Source: Planctomycetota bacterium
GTDB lineage: Bacteria; Planctomycetota; UBA8108; UBA1146; JAJFFE01
Length of the DNA: 44,585 bases
Direction of reading: 5' to 3'
Assembly (NCBI GenBank): GCA_021776775.1
Contig: JAJFFE010000256.1
Location: forward strand, 1 to 44,585
The notes below the pieces were generated by a model. It searched no databases, was not told the origin of the DNA, and worked only from the letters and a program-made list of their open reading frames with translations. The position numbers were made by a program, and so were the translations under genes. Within the stretch, counting starts at the first letter, position 1; each line of letters begins with the position of its first letter. Positions 1-9,003 of the stretch are shown piece by piece.

Positions 1-1
1 G

Positions 2-946
2 GTCAACGTGAAATTCTTGCTCGAAGGCGAAGAAGAGATCGGCTCTCCAAACCTGACGCCGTACATCAAGGCGAACAAGGATTACCTGAAGGCGGACATC
101 GCCCTCATCTCGGACTGCTCTCAATTCGCCCCGCGCATGCCCGCGATCACGGTCGGCCTCAAGGGTCTGTGTTACATGGAAGTCACCGTCAAAGGGCCCA
201 ACCGCGACCTACACTCCGGCAGCTTCGGAGGCGCCGTCGCCAACCCGGGCAACGCGATCTGCACCATGATCGGCAAACTGACCGACGCCGACGGCCGCGT
301 CTTGATCCCCGGCTTCTACGACGACGTGGTCGAACTCACCGCCAAGGATCGCGAAGAGATGGCGGCGCTGCCGTTCGATGAAGAAGAGTTCAAGCGCGAC
401 CTCGAAATCGACACGGTTCACGGTGAGATCGGATACACAACGATCGAGCGCAAAGGCGCACGCCCGACGTTGGACGTGAACGGCATTCTGTGCGGCTTCA
501 CCGGCGAAGGCGCGAAGACCGTGCTACCCGCCGAAGCGTCGGCCAAGTTCTCAATGCGACTCGTTCCCAACCAGTCGTCGGAGAAGATCACGCGCATGGT
601 CGTCGACTACCTGCAGAAGATCTGTCCCAAAGGCTGCACCGTCGAAGCGCACGAACACCACGGCGCCGAGCCCATCGTCGTCTCGACCGACTCGGACTAC
701 ATGCGCGCGGCGCACCGCGCCGTGGCCAAGGGCTTCGGCAAGGAACCGCTCTACATGCGCGAAGGCGGATCGATTCCGGTGGTTATGACGCTCAAGGACG
801 AACTGGGGATCGACACGATCCTGCTCGGCTTGGGTCTACCGGATGACAACACCCACTCGCCGAACGAGAAGTTCAACCTGGACGACTTCCAACGAGGCAT
901 CCGCACGGCGGCGTACCTGCTCGATGAACTCGCCACGGTGAAGTAG
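2..946 (+). CDS. M20-family metallodipeptidase, C-terminal part (start lies before the window)
   Basis: Zinc-dependent dipeptidase of the M20 family, which cleaves dipeptides or short peptides or deacylates amino acids; a cytoplasmic location is likely. The frame is already open at base 2, so only about the last 314 residues are visible. The segment EGEEEIGS carries the catalytic/metal Glu pair. DLHSGSFGG marks the start of the inserted dimerisation domain, and THSPNEKF near the end supplies the late metal-binding His. Family members run about 450-470 residues, so the missing part should hold the HxD metal motif. The stop is followed 32 bp later by a strong hairpin with a T-run, so this is the last gene of its transcript. 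The family call is firm; the exact substrate cannot be read. Confidence 0.93.
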   Translation, partial: VNVKFLLEGEEEIGSPNLTPYIKANKDYLKADIALISDCSQFAPRMPAITVGLKGLCYMEVTVKGPNRDLHSGSFGGAVANPGNAICTMIGKLTDADGRVLIPGFYDDVVELTAKDREEMAALPFDEEEFKRDLEIDTVHGEIGYTTIERKGARPTLDVNGILCGFTGEGAKTVLPAEASAKFSMRLVPNQSSEKITRMVVDYLQKICPKGCTVEAHEHHGAEPIVVSTDSDYMRAAHRAVAKGFGKEPLYMREGGSIPVVMTLKDELGIDTILLGLGLPDDNTHSPNEKFNLDDFQRGIRTAAYLLDELATVK

Positions 947-978
947 CGACGCGGTAGCTTACGTAGCGCAAGACGAAG

Positions 979-1025
979 ACGGGCCGTCGACGAGTGCATG
1001 ACTCGGCGACGGCCCGTTTGTTTTT
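979..1025 (+). terminator. Intrinsic terminator of the M20 peptidase gene
   Basis: An 11-bp perfect stem (979-989 with 1007-1017) encloses a second 5-bp stem (991-995 with 1001-1005) around the loop GCATG. It is followed by TTTGTTTTT. This is a textbook Rho-independent terminator for the gene ending at 946. Confidence 0.9.
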
Positions 1026-1560
1026 GGCGGAGGGTTCGCCCGTGCGGCCACTCGACGAGCGGGTTGCGGCGTGGCTCGGACCGCACTTCGCCCGCACGGC
1101 TAGCCATTCGGGTCTTGGGGCCTGAATCACTAGAGTTGAATCCCAAGGCTATGCGTTGGTCACCTGACAAGGCGGCCTCGAAGGTTCCTTTGCAGCTTTG
1201 CAGGGCGCATCGTGGCGTGGCTCGAACACCAGTGGGTTGGGGATGGCCGTGTCTTATGCTCGCCACCGACTATGAGGGAGGAGTGGGCTTTGGCGCCGGC
1301 GCATTGGCTGGAGGAGACCGGGACGGCTTCGAACGTTGGACGGGCGAATCGGGGTCTGTTCGGGTCTGTTCGGGGCGTTGGGCAACGGTGGTGCCCGCTG
1401 CTTGCGGAGGCGCGTTGGGCGATGACAACTGTTCGCTGGGCGGCGTGATCCGTACCGAGCTGAGTACGGTTTCTGGTGGGCGAACATGCAGCGCCGTTTG
1501 GTTGCGTTGATGGGTGCGACCTCGTTTGAATTTGAACGATGTGACTCGACTGTTTCGTTC
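1026..1560. other. Long gene-free stretch
   Basis: I see no convincing gene on either strand. Open frames here have biased, Arg/Pro/Ser-rich translations and no recognisable motif. There is a tandem 10-mer (gggtctgttc at 1352-1361 and 1362-1371). The stretch lies directly upstream of the decayed HNH gene and may hold its unrecognisable 5' part, which is inference. Confidence 0.4.
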
Positions 1561-1844
1561 TGACCATGAATGGAGTTGGTCGAGCAGGCCGTGGATATTG
1601 CGCTCGAGAAGAAAGATCCGCGTCAGCGATTCGAACGACGCCGCAACCGCCGAGCTAAGCAAGAAGCCGGCTCGGCTCGTGCAACCGATGTCGACGCGGG
1701 TCGCCCCCTGACGTCTCCCCCGGACCAGACCGATACGTCCCCACCGGACTCCGCGATGAGGTTCTTCATCGCGCTCAGTACCGCCCTGAATTCGTGAGCG
1801 ACCACGGCACGCGGTGCGAGGAACGCACGCGCTTGGAGATCGAA
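1561..1844 (+). pseudogene. Decayed HNH endonuclease-family gene (C-terminal remnant)
   Basis: Two adjacent pieces in different frames resemble consecutive parts of the multi-copy HNH endonuclease family common in Planctomycetes and Myxobacteria. The first (from 1570) reads ELVEQAVDIALEKKDPRQRF and then a basic stretch, matching the linker helix ahead of the HNH domain. The second, shifted in frame from 1731, reads RYVPTGLRDEVLHRAQYR and then DHGTRCEERTRLEIE, matching the usual start of the HNH core (RYIP..R.EV..RDGYRC, then DGTRC.ER..LE). The metal-binding His expected just afterwards is absent, in-frame stops lie upstream, and the piece runs into the 3' end of the opposite-strand lipoprotein gene. 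At least one frameshift, loss of catalytic residues and no 5' half mean it cannot be functional. Confidence 0.65.
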
Positions 1845-2384
1845 CTAATGCCCTTTGTGAATCTCGATGCCCTGTTTGTTCAGCATCGACGTCAGGATCG
1901 TACCCGGGTCTTCGGTCGTGAGAACTCCGTCGACCTTGGTGCCGTTCAAGTAGACCTGGATCTGTAAACACTCGAGGCAGATGACAAGATCCACGACGTC
2001 GCTGCCCTTCTTCGCAACCACGCCGTGCCGCGGATTGAAACATCCCGCTGCAATGCCGGGATTCGCGACGATCCCTTCATAGATGGCCTCGACTGCGGAG
2101 CGACGGTCGGTCGCCGAGTCGATTTGGTAGCTACCAAGGATCTCGTACCCGTGAAGGGATGCGGCCGCCGCCGGCGATTCCTCTTCCTTTCGCATGGTGT
2201 CGGGACTCGGGTGCAGCGCGAGCAACTTGAACGAGTCGGAGCTCTCGAGAACCGAACGCACTTCGGCAGACAACTCGACCTCGTCCGTGTTCCGGTACGG
2301 TCCTTCGTCAGCCGGCGTGCTTGATTTCGTGTGACAACCGGCCAGCGCCGCCGAGAGCAGAACCAATCCAACAAATCGAGACAT
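1845..2384 (-). CDS. Small predicted lipoprotein, unknown function
   Basis: 179 residues. It starts MSRFVGLVLLSAALAGC, a signal peptide ending in a clear lipobox (LAGC), so it should be lipid-anchored at Cys17 on the outside of the inner membrane or in the outer membrane. The ATG at 2384 has GAGGA about 6 nt upstream. The body contains CFNPRHG followed by DVVDLVICLECLQIQVY, a pattern I associate with a recurrent uncharacterised family of about 150-200 residues in Planctomycetes; the Cys residues of CFNP and CLEC are its most distinctive feature. It is transcribed divergently from the C25 protease gene across about 290 bp. I cannot assign a function. Confidence 0.85.
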   Translation of the reverse strand: MSRFVGLVLLSAALAGCHTKSSTPADEGPYRNTDEVELSAEVRSVLESSDSFKLLALHPSPDTMRKEEESPAAAASLHGYEILGSYQIDSATDRRSAVEAIYEGIVANPGIAAGCFNPRHGVVAKKGSDVVDLVICLECLQIQVYLNGTKVDGVLTTEDPGTILTSMLNKQGIEIHKGH

Positions 2385-2675
2385 GAGAAGTCCTCAGGGT
2401 TCGAGTGCGAGGTCATGGGGTCTCTCGTCATCAGAGATCCCCGAGTTGCGACCGATTTTCGTGCATCGTGATCGCTGAGTCGATCCTTCGTCGCCGAACA
2501 AGCAACGCAGTTGCGATTCTGATCTCGAGACATCCCACTGTGCGTTTCACACGGTCGCGAGCCAGAGGCTCGGTGTACCGATAACCTACTGTCACACGGA
2601 GTGTCTTCCCTAAAGCAACCTGTCTCGCAATGCCGACGATGGAGTTGGGCGCGTGGTCGACCCAGGGAGAGTCGG

Positions 2676-5600
2676 ATGGGTGTGCTAGATCTTAACCGCG
2701 GGGTTCGAACGGCCAGCCTCGCGCTGATTGCCGTTCTATTGGCGGTCTCACGCGCCGATGGCGACACCGATTGGGATGGCTCGACCGACACGGATTGGTT
2801 CACCTCGTCGAACTGGACTTCGGGAATCCCGGACAGTTCCGACAACGTTTTGATTCCTTCCGGGCTGAGTAACTATCCGGTTCTCGATGCCAACGGCGCC
2901 GTGTGTCGCGACCTGACTATCCAGGACGGGGCGACGCTCGATCTCGTTACCTATAGGCTCGACGTACACCAAGATCTCGATGCCCAGGACACTGACGTCG
3001 TCCTCTCTACCTCCAGTGGAGAATTCTGTTTCGTAGGGGGTCAGGACACCGACGTCCTGAGTCCGTTCGTCTTCAGCGGTGACTTTCGTATCGACAAGGA
3101 CTCTGGCTTCGAGACGACTCTCCTTGCCGAGGTCACGGTGAACGATATCTACGTCGACTTCGAGCAGTTCGAGGCCGGGGACGCCGCTAGCGTGCTCACG
3201 CAAACCATCACCGGGAACGTCGTCGTGGATGCAAATGGGTGTTTCGACCGTGAAGACGCGATCGTCAACATCGCCGGAGACGTTAGCTTTGCGGGAGAGT
3301 ATGACGACGACAAGACCGACGGAGGAACGTACGTCGGAGGGGACTGGACCGACACTGGAGTCATGAGAATCGGGACCAAGACCGTTACGTTCAACGGCGG
3401 CGGGACCTCCACCATCACGGTCCCGGATTCGAGTGACTTCTACAACATCACGATCACCAACAGCACCACGGCGACCGTCGCGAGTAGCATCGACATCAAT
3501 GGCACTGTCACCATCAACGCGGGCAGCGTCTTTGACTGTAACGGAGACCTCGACGCCGCGATTGGTGTGACCTGCGTAGGGAGCGGCCGACTGCAACTCG
3601 GAAGCTCGGTCACTACGCTGGGTACGTTCACAGCCGGGAGCGGGACCGTCGAGTACGACGACACCTCGACCAACCGGACCATGCAGAACGTTACGTATCA
3701 CCATCTCGAGATTGACGCGAGCTCGCGAACCGTCACCACTGGCGCCAGTGAAACTCTCGGCGGCACTCTTGACGTGACCTCCGGCACGTTTGCCATCGGA
3801 ACGAACACGGTGACCGTACCGGGCGCGACGGATGTCAACGGGACTGTCACGCTGTCCTCGGGCACGCTCGATGCCAACGGTTCGTTCGACGCCACCGGTG
3901 GCTCGGTAACGTTCACCGGCAGCGGAGAGTTGCGGCTCGGCGGCGCAGTGACCTCACTGGGAACTCTGACCGCGTCGACGGGAACTGTCGAGTACGACGC
4001 CACGGCGGTCGACGTCTCGGTCGACGACGTGACCTACTACAACCTCGAGATCGACACTTCCTCGCGGAAAGCGACGACGGCCGGTGACGTCACGGCGACG
4101 AACGACCTGACGATCGCCTCGGGTGAACTCGAAGTCGACGACGCTGACACGCTGCAGGTCGATGGCACCACTAGTATCACCGGGACGCTCGACCTCGAAC
4201 CGGGTTCGGTTCTGCAGCTGGCCAATGGGCAGTCGCTGACCGTCAACTCCGGCGGCACCTTCGAGGCGATCGGCACGGCCACCGACTTGGCTCTCGTCAC
4301 TTCGACCGGAGCCAACCGCTACGCGTTCTCCGTCTCGGCGGGTGGTATTTTGAGGGTGAACTACGGGTACTTCCGACACATGGATGTGAACGGGATCCAA
4401 GTCACCGACAACGGTGCAGTGCAGGCGTTGGCTCAGCTCGACAACACGGTCTTCAGCGACGGCACGACCGGCGGAAAATTCTTGAAGGTGACCGACAACG
4501 ATAACGCGGTCACTCTCGTCAGCCTGCTCTTCGACCAGTCGCCGGCTGGTATCTCCACCAACGTGGAAACGGTCAGCGCCACCGCAACCATCACAATCGA
4601 CCCCTACGGTGGCGATTTTGGGGGTGAGGCGAATGAGAACGACAACCTCAGCGGGACCGTCACTCCGGGGTTCATCGACTGGGCGATGGCGACGCCGGTG
4701 CAACTTCGACGATTCGACGCCACGTCCGTCGCCGGCGGCGTCCTGCTCGAGTGGGAAACCGCGGCCGAGTGGCGCACGCTCGGCTTCCACCTCGAACGAC
4801 TCGAGATTGGGGCCACAGCCGTCGGTCCCTCCGTTGTTTTGGAGCCAGCGGTGCGGGCAACGGGAGCGTCACCGTCTGGCGACTCGTACTCACACCTCGA
4901 CGATAGCGCGCAGCCCGGTCGATCCTACGTCTATCGGTTGGTTGAGATCGATGCGCGCGGCGGGCGACGCGTTTTGGCGAAGGCCGAGATGACGACAAGC
5001 CGTGCGGCGACGACCGCCGCGAGAAGGCCCGCGTCGGCTTCTTTGTCGAATCGACGAGCGGCACGAACACGATCAACCACCAGCCGCGGGACGACATCGG
5101 CGGCAGCGTCTTCTTTCCCCGCCCCCGTCACTTCCGTGCGCATTCTTGTCGACCGGCCGGGAGTGATCCGCGTTTCTCACTCGCAGCTTGCGGCGGCCGG
5201 ATTCGCGGTCGACGCCGAGCCGCAGCGGTTTCGATTGAGGCGTGACGAGCTCGACTGGCCGCTGGAGATCATCGGCGACGACGATCGCTCCTTCGACTCG
5301 GGTGACTCTATCGACTTCGTGGCCACACCCTTTCACAGCCTCGAGACCCGTTTCGATGTCTACTGGCTAGACCTGGCGCGGCCGGGTGTTCCGGTGTCGA
5401 GAATCCAACGATACGACGATACTCCAACTGCCGCGGCGATCGACGTTGGAGAGTCGAGATTCGAGAACCATTGGCAACCGGATGAACTCTACGTCGCCTC
5501 GATCGAGAACGGTGAAGGTCGGGACCACTGGTTCTGGGACAGTCTGATGTCCGGTACTACCCTCGACGTCCCTCTCGAGATCGACGCGCTCTCGCTCGAC

Positions 5601-7193
5601 GGGGCGGAGGGTGTCGAGATCGATGTCGTGCTCGAGGGGTGGACCGACGATCCCTTGACACCGCTGGACCATTACATCGAAGTGTCGCTCAATGGCGATC
5701 CGATTGGGGTCCTGACGTCGAACGGCCGTGGGCCCTACATGGAGACGTTCGAGGTTTCAGCCCGAGTGCTCTTCGAGGGTTCGAACGCTCTATCCCTCGA
5801 GGCCGTGACCCTGGGCGGCAACAGCCTATCTTTTTTAGATCGGATCTCCGTCCGTTATCCTCGCAAGCACCGGGCACGAAATGGGCGTCTTTCGTTCGAG
5901 CTCGAGACAACCGCACCGCAGTTGCTCGAGAATTTCGATAGTCCCGACGTGGTTCTGTACCAGGTGTCGGGAGCGGGGGCGCCCCGGCGCATTGTCGGCG
6001 GCTTGGCCACGCCGGTGGTTGACGGGTGGACCCTCTCGTTCTGGCTCCCGTTTGGCGAACCGGGTCAGTTCGAGGCATTCACGAATTCGGGAGCGCAGCC
6101 ACCGGCCGCAGTGGTGCCTGTCGTTTCCGAAACGTACGCCGACCCGATTGGTGGAGCCGACTACGTCGTCATCGTTGCGCGCACACTCGTCTCCTCGGTC
6201 CAACCGTTGGTCGACCTCCGACGGTCGCTAGGCTTTGGCGTCGCGGTGATCGAGCTCGAGGCCATCTACGACAAATTCGACGGCGGGCGCAGAACGTCGA
6301 CCGCGGTCCACCGGTTTCTCGACCACGCCTATACGTCGTGGCCAGCGCCGGCCCTCGAGTACGTGTTACTCGTCGGCGACGCCACGTACGATCCGCGCGG
6401 CAACCTCGGACCCTCACCGCGACAGCTACTTCCGACTCGACTCGTCGAAACGCCTCAGTTCCAAACGGCGTCGGACAACTGGTTCGGGGATCTCGTCGCT
6501 GGTGACGGTGCGCCGGAGCTGTGTATCGGACGTCTTCCCGTCGCCACGCCCGAAGAGTGCGAGCAAGTCGTGCAGAAGATCTTGCGCTATGAGAGTCGCG
6601 CACAAGGAAGTAGGGATATCGAACGTGCGATCCTCATCACGGATGTCGACTCCCCGTTTAGCGTAGTGAACGACGCCTTGGAGTTGAGCCTCTCGTCTCG
6701 CTACCGTGTCGTCCCCATCGATCTCGCAAGCCCGACTCTCATCGACCCGAAGGAAACGGTGTATCAAGAGTGGCGCGACGGCGCCGCAGTCGTTCACTAT
6801 TCCGGGCACGGCAGCCGACAGTCCTGGAACCAATCCGACGTCGTGCACGTGGACGAGATCCCACCAGTTGCGAACGGTCGGCGCTTGCCGGTGGTCGTCG
6901 CCATGAACTGCCTGAACGGGTACTTCCAGCATACATCCTCGCCATCGTTGGGCGAGGCGCTCGTACTTCTTCCGGGCGGCGGCGTCGCGTATTGGGGACC
7001 GTCGGCTGTCACCACCCACTTGCGTCAAGAGAACTTGGCCCAGCGCTTCTACCACCATCTCTTTGCGCCCGAATCGACGACTCTCGGCCGCGCGATTCGT
7101 GAAGCTAAATCCGACCTCTCGTCGGATCCCGCCAACCGCGGCCTACTCGACACTTGGATTCTCCTCGGCGACCCAGGGCTGACCGCGCCATAG
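2676..7193 (+). CDS. Large secreted C25 (gingipain-type) cysteine protease with beta-rich N-terminal repeats
   Basis: 1505 residues from the chosen ATG at 2676, which has GGGAGA 6 nt upstream and opens directly onto a signal peptide; an earlier ATG at 2601 would add 25 basic residues before it. Residues ~25-640 are Thr/Gly/Asp-rich beta repeats; two copies of a unit with LGT.TA..GTVEYD and LEID.SSR lie at about 3590-3730 and 3930-4075. Next comes a fibronectin-like segment with LLEWETAAEWRTLGFHLER, then a low-complexity Ala/Arg/Ser/Thr linker (about 4990-5130). The last ~370 residues are a C25 peptidase domain: HYSGHGS gives the catalytic His (about residue 1378) and MNCLNG the catalytic Cys (about 1412), 34 apart, close to the spacing in gingipain. 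The usual type IX secretion C-terminal domain is not evident. Likely a surface or exported protease; substrate unknown. Confidence 0.88.
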   Translation: MGVLDLNRGVRTASLALIAVLLAVSRADGDTDWDGSTDTDWFTSSNWTSGIPDSSDNVLIPSGLSNYPVLDANGAVCRDLTIQDGATLDLVTYRLDVHQDLDAQDTDVVLSTSSGEFCFVGGQDTDVLSPFVFSGDFRIDKDSGFETTLLAEVTVNDIYVDFEQFEAGDAASVLTQTITGNVVVDANGCFDREDAIVNIAGDVSFAGEYDDDKTDGGTYVGGDWTDTGVMRIGTKTVTFNGGGTSTITVPDSSDFYNITITNSTTATVASSIDINGTVTINAGSVFDCNGDLDAAIGVTCVGSGRLQLGSSVTTLGTFTAGSGTVEYDDTSTNRTMQNVTYHHLEIDASSRTVTTGASETLGGTLDVTSGTFAIGTNTVTVPGATDVNGTVTLSSGTLDANGSFDATGGSVTFTGSGELRLGGAVTSLGTLTASTGTVEYDATAVDVSVDDVTYYNLEIDTSSRKATTAGDVTATNDLTIASGELEVDDADTLQVDGTTSITGTLDLEPGSVLQLANGQSLTVNSGGTFEAIGTATDLALVTSTGANRYAFSVSAGGILRVNYGYFRHMDVNGIQVTDNGAVQALAQLDNTVFSDGTTGGKFLKVTDNDNAVTLVSLLFDQSPAGISTNVETVSATATITIDPYGGDFGGEANENDNLSGTVTPGFIDWAMATPVQLRRFDATSVAGGVLLEWETAAEWRTLGFHLERLEIGATAVGPSVVLEPAVRATGASPSGDSYSHLDDSAQPGRSYVYRLVEIDARGGRRVLAKAEMTTSRAATTAARRPASASLSNRRAARTRSTTSRGTTSAAASSFPAPVTSVRILVDRPGVIRVSHSQLAAAGFAVDAEPQRFRLRRDELDWPLEIIGDDDRSFDSGDSIDFVATPFHSLETRFDVYWLDLARPGVPVSRIQRYDDTPTAAAIDVGESRFENHWQPDELYVASIENGEGRDHWFWDSLMSGTTLDVPLEIDALSLDGAEGVEIDVVLEGWTDDPLTPLDHYIEVSLNGDPIGVLTSNGRGPYMETFEVSARVLFEGSNALSLEAVTLGGNSLSFLDRISVRYPRKHRARNGRLSFELETTAPQLLENFDSPDVVLYQVSGAGAPRRIVGGLATPVVDGWTLSFWLPFGEPGQFEAFTNSGAQPPAAVVPVVSETYADPIGGADYVVIVARTLVSSVQPLVDLRRSLGFGVAVIELEAIYDKFDGGRRTSTAVHRFLDHAYTSWPAPALEYVLLVGDATYDPRGNLGPSPRQLLPTRLVETPQFQTASDNWFGDLVAGDGAPELCIGRLPVATPEECEQVVQKILRYESRAQGSRDIERAILITDVDSPFSVVNDALELSLSSRYRVVPIDLASPTLIDPKETVYQEWRDGAAVVHYSGHGSRQSWNQSDVVHVDEIPPVANGRRLPVVVAMNCLNGYFQHTSSPSLGEALVLLPGGGVAYWGPSAVTTHLRQENLAQRFYHHLFAPESTTLGRAIREAKSDLSSDPANRGLLDTWILLGDPGLTAP

Positions 7194-7293
7194 AGATCCG
7201 TCTGAGTAAGTAACTTCGACCCACAAACTCCTGGACGACGACGACGCGCGGCCGGACACTCGCAGGCTTCGCTCGCCCTCAGAAAGGTCTCGG

Positions 7294-8424
7294 ATGAAAC
7301 GACCCGTGCAACTCGTGCCAATCCTGTCGCTCCTGGTTGCCGCATCCTTGCCGTTCATAGTCGGCGCGCAAGAAATCAAACGCGACGAGAATGGCAAAGT
7401 CGAAGATCGCAATCGCGGTTTTCACGAGCGCATGGTCAAGCGCTTCAAGAGTGAAAACGCTAGCGTGAAACCCGGTGGCATCGTCTTTGTTGGTGACTCG
7501 ATCACACAGGGACTTCCGACTAGTTTGTTAAGAGCCGACCTGCCCATCTACAACCGCGGTATCAGCGGGGACAAGATCGGCAACCACTACTATGGCGTTC
7601 TCGATCGCATGGAGGAGTCGATCTACGACCTGAATCCAGCGCAGATCTATCTACTGATCGGGATCAACAACTTCGCGTATTGGAAGACTCCGGGCGCGAT
7701 CATGGACGCTGGCTACGAACGCCTGCTCGGTGAGATCAAGAAGAACTGCCCCAAGGCGAAGCTCTACGTGCAGTCGGTGATGCCGCTGCGCGGTGGTTGG
7801 GCGAAATGCAGCGAGCAGGTGCTCACAGTCAACACCAAGCTCCAAGCGATGTGTAAGAAGCACGGCGTCACCTACGTCGACTTGCACAAAGCGCTACGCG
7901 ACAGCAAAGGCGAGCTGAAAAAGGAGTTCACCGCAGATGGCCTGCACTTGAACTTCAAAGGCTACGTCGCTTGGGTGGACTGCCTCGACGGCATCAGCAT
8001 CGGCATTGAACGCAACTTGACAACGAACAAGCCAGTGACCGTCTCTGGTGGAACCGAAGGTCAGCAAGTCCCGGAACAAGCCGTCGATGGCTTGCCCGAC
8101 AACGCTACCGGTTGGCACGCGAGCCCCGCGCCACAGTGGCTGCAGGTCGACCTGGAAGCTGTTTATGAGCTCGATCGCCTCAACGTGTACATGCACCACG
8201 ACGGCAGTCGCCACTACCAGTACACGGTGGAGCTGTCGAAGGACGGTAAGGCTTGGACCCGTGTGCTCGATCGATCGAGTAACACGCGGCCCGCGACTCG
8301 CCAAGGTGACGCGGTCAAGTTTGCCCGCACCGCTGCGCGCTACGTCCGCGTCAACTTGCTAAAGAACAGCGCAAACTTCGCCGTTCACTTGAACGAAATC
8401 CAGGTGTTCGAAGCCGGGAAGTGA
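7294..8424 (+). CDS. Secreted SGNH/GDSL hydrolase with C-terminal F5/8 type C (discoidin) domain
   Basis: 376 residues with an N-terminal signal peptide ending near VGAQ. The SGNH blocks are all visible: GDSIT (67-71, catalytic Ser69), NRGISGD (87-93, oxyanion Gly), GINN (123-126, oxyanion Asn, in place of the usual GxND) and DGLHLN (Asp215, His218). This architecture fits an esterase or deacetylase of the PAF-acetylhydrolase/sialate O-acetylesterase type. Residues ~240-374 form a discoidin-like carbohydrate-binding module (WLQVDLEAVYELDRLNVYM, ARYVRVN, LNEIQVF). The combination suggests deacetylation of a polysaccharide or glycan outside the cytoplasm, which is inference. AGAAAGG upstream of the ATG is a plausible ribosome site. 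It follows the C25 protease by 100 bp on the same strand and may be co-transcribed. Confidence 0.9.
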   Translation: MKRPVQLVPILSLLVAASLPFIVGAQEIKRDENGKVEDRNRGFHERMVKRFKSENASVKPGGIVFVGDSITQGLPTSLLRADLPIYNRGISGDKIGNHYYGVLDRMEESIYDLNPAQIYLLIGINNFAYWKTPGAIMDAGYERLLGEIKKNCPKAKLYVQSVMPLRGGWAKCSEQVLTVNTKLQAMCKKHGVTYVDLHKALRDSKGELKKEFTADGLHLNFKGYVAWVDCLDGISIGIERNLTTNKPVTVSGGTEGQQVPEQAVDGLPDNATGWHASPAPQWLQVDLEAVYELDRLNVYMHHDGSRHYQYTVELSKDGKAWTRVLDRSSNTRPATRQGDAVKFARTAARYVRVNLLKNSANFAVHLNEIQVFEAGK

Positions 8425-8468
8425 ACCGAGGTCGCCGCGAGCCCAGCACTCGTTGTTCGAACGACGGC

Positions 8469-8993
8469 CTAACCCACAAGTAACGACAGGTCGCTCCACG
8501 AATAGGCCGTCTTCTGTAAGTCGATGCCGCCGATGGTCATCACCTTGTGATCTGACGGTTCTCCGCCTAGGCCGCGGTAGAAGCGACCGCCTTGGCTGTT
8601 GGCGTCGAGAACCCAGAGCTTGAGTGTTTGGAACTCGAGCTCGATAAAGCGCGCGGCTAGTGCTCGAACCAACGCTTGGCCGATTCCGGAACCCTGGTGA
8701 TCTTCGCGCACGTAGATGGCGAACAGCTCGGCGTCGGCCCGGGTTGCTCCTTCGCTACGGTCTCGGGCGCCGTTGGCAAACCCGACGACCTCGTCCATGG
8801 CGGCGACGAAGGTCACAGCCTTGCCGCCAGTGAGGATCTTCTTCCAATGGGCGGTTCGCTGGTCATAGCAGAGCGCGTCGAGCGTTTCGTCGGTCATGAT
8901 GCCGCGGTACGCGGTTCGCCACGTATCGACGTGCACTCGCGCCAGCGCTTCGGCGTCGGAGAGTTCCGCTTGGCGAATAGTAAAGTCGACCAT
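8469..8993 (-). CDS. GNAT-family N-acetyltransferase
   Basis: 174 residues. It transfers an acetyl group from acetyl-CoA to an unknown amine. The N-terminus FTIRQAELSDAEALARVHVDTW is typical of GNAT enzymes, and IYVREDHQGSGIGQALV contains the acetyl-CoA-binding loop (Q-G-S-G-I-G). The C-terminus (KLWVLDANSQGGRFYRGLG) is the usual beta5/alpha segment. The ATG at 8993 has GGGAGAG just upstream, which lies on top of the trkH stop codon 11 bp away, so it is probably the third gene of the trkA-trkH transcript. Whether it has any link to potassium uptake is unknown. Confidence 0.92.
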   Translation of the reverse strand: MVDFTIRQAELSDAEALARVHVDTWRTAYRGIMTDETLDALCYDQRTAHWKKILTGGKAVTFVAAMDEVVGFANGARDRSEGATRADAELFAIYVREDHQGSGIGQALVRALAARFIELEFQTLKLWVLDANSQGGRFYRGLGGEPSDHKVMTIGGIDLQKTAYSWSDLSLLVG

Positions 8994-9003
8994 AGTCTCT
9001 CCC

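Noticed and set aside
1352..1371. Tandem 10-mer gggtctgttc x2
   Set aside because: Only two copies, no context; reported only as part of the gene-free stretch.
4990..5130. Possible compensating frameshifts in the protease linker, because another frame reads more naturally there
   Set aside because: The flanking parts stay in one frame over 1500 residues, and Arg/Thr/Ser/Ala-rich linkers are common at this point, so a disordered linker is simpler.
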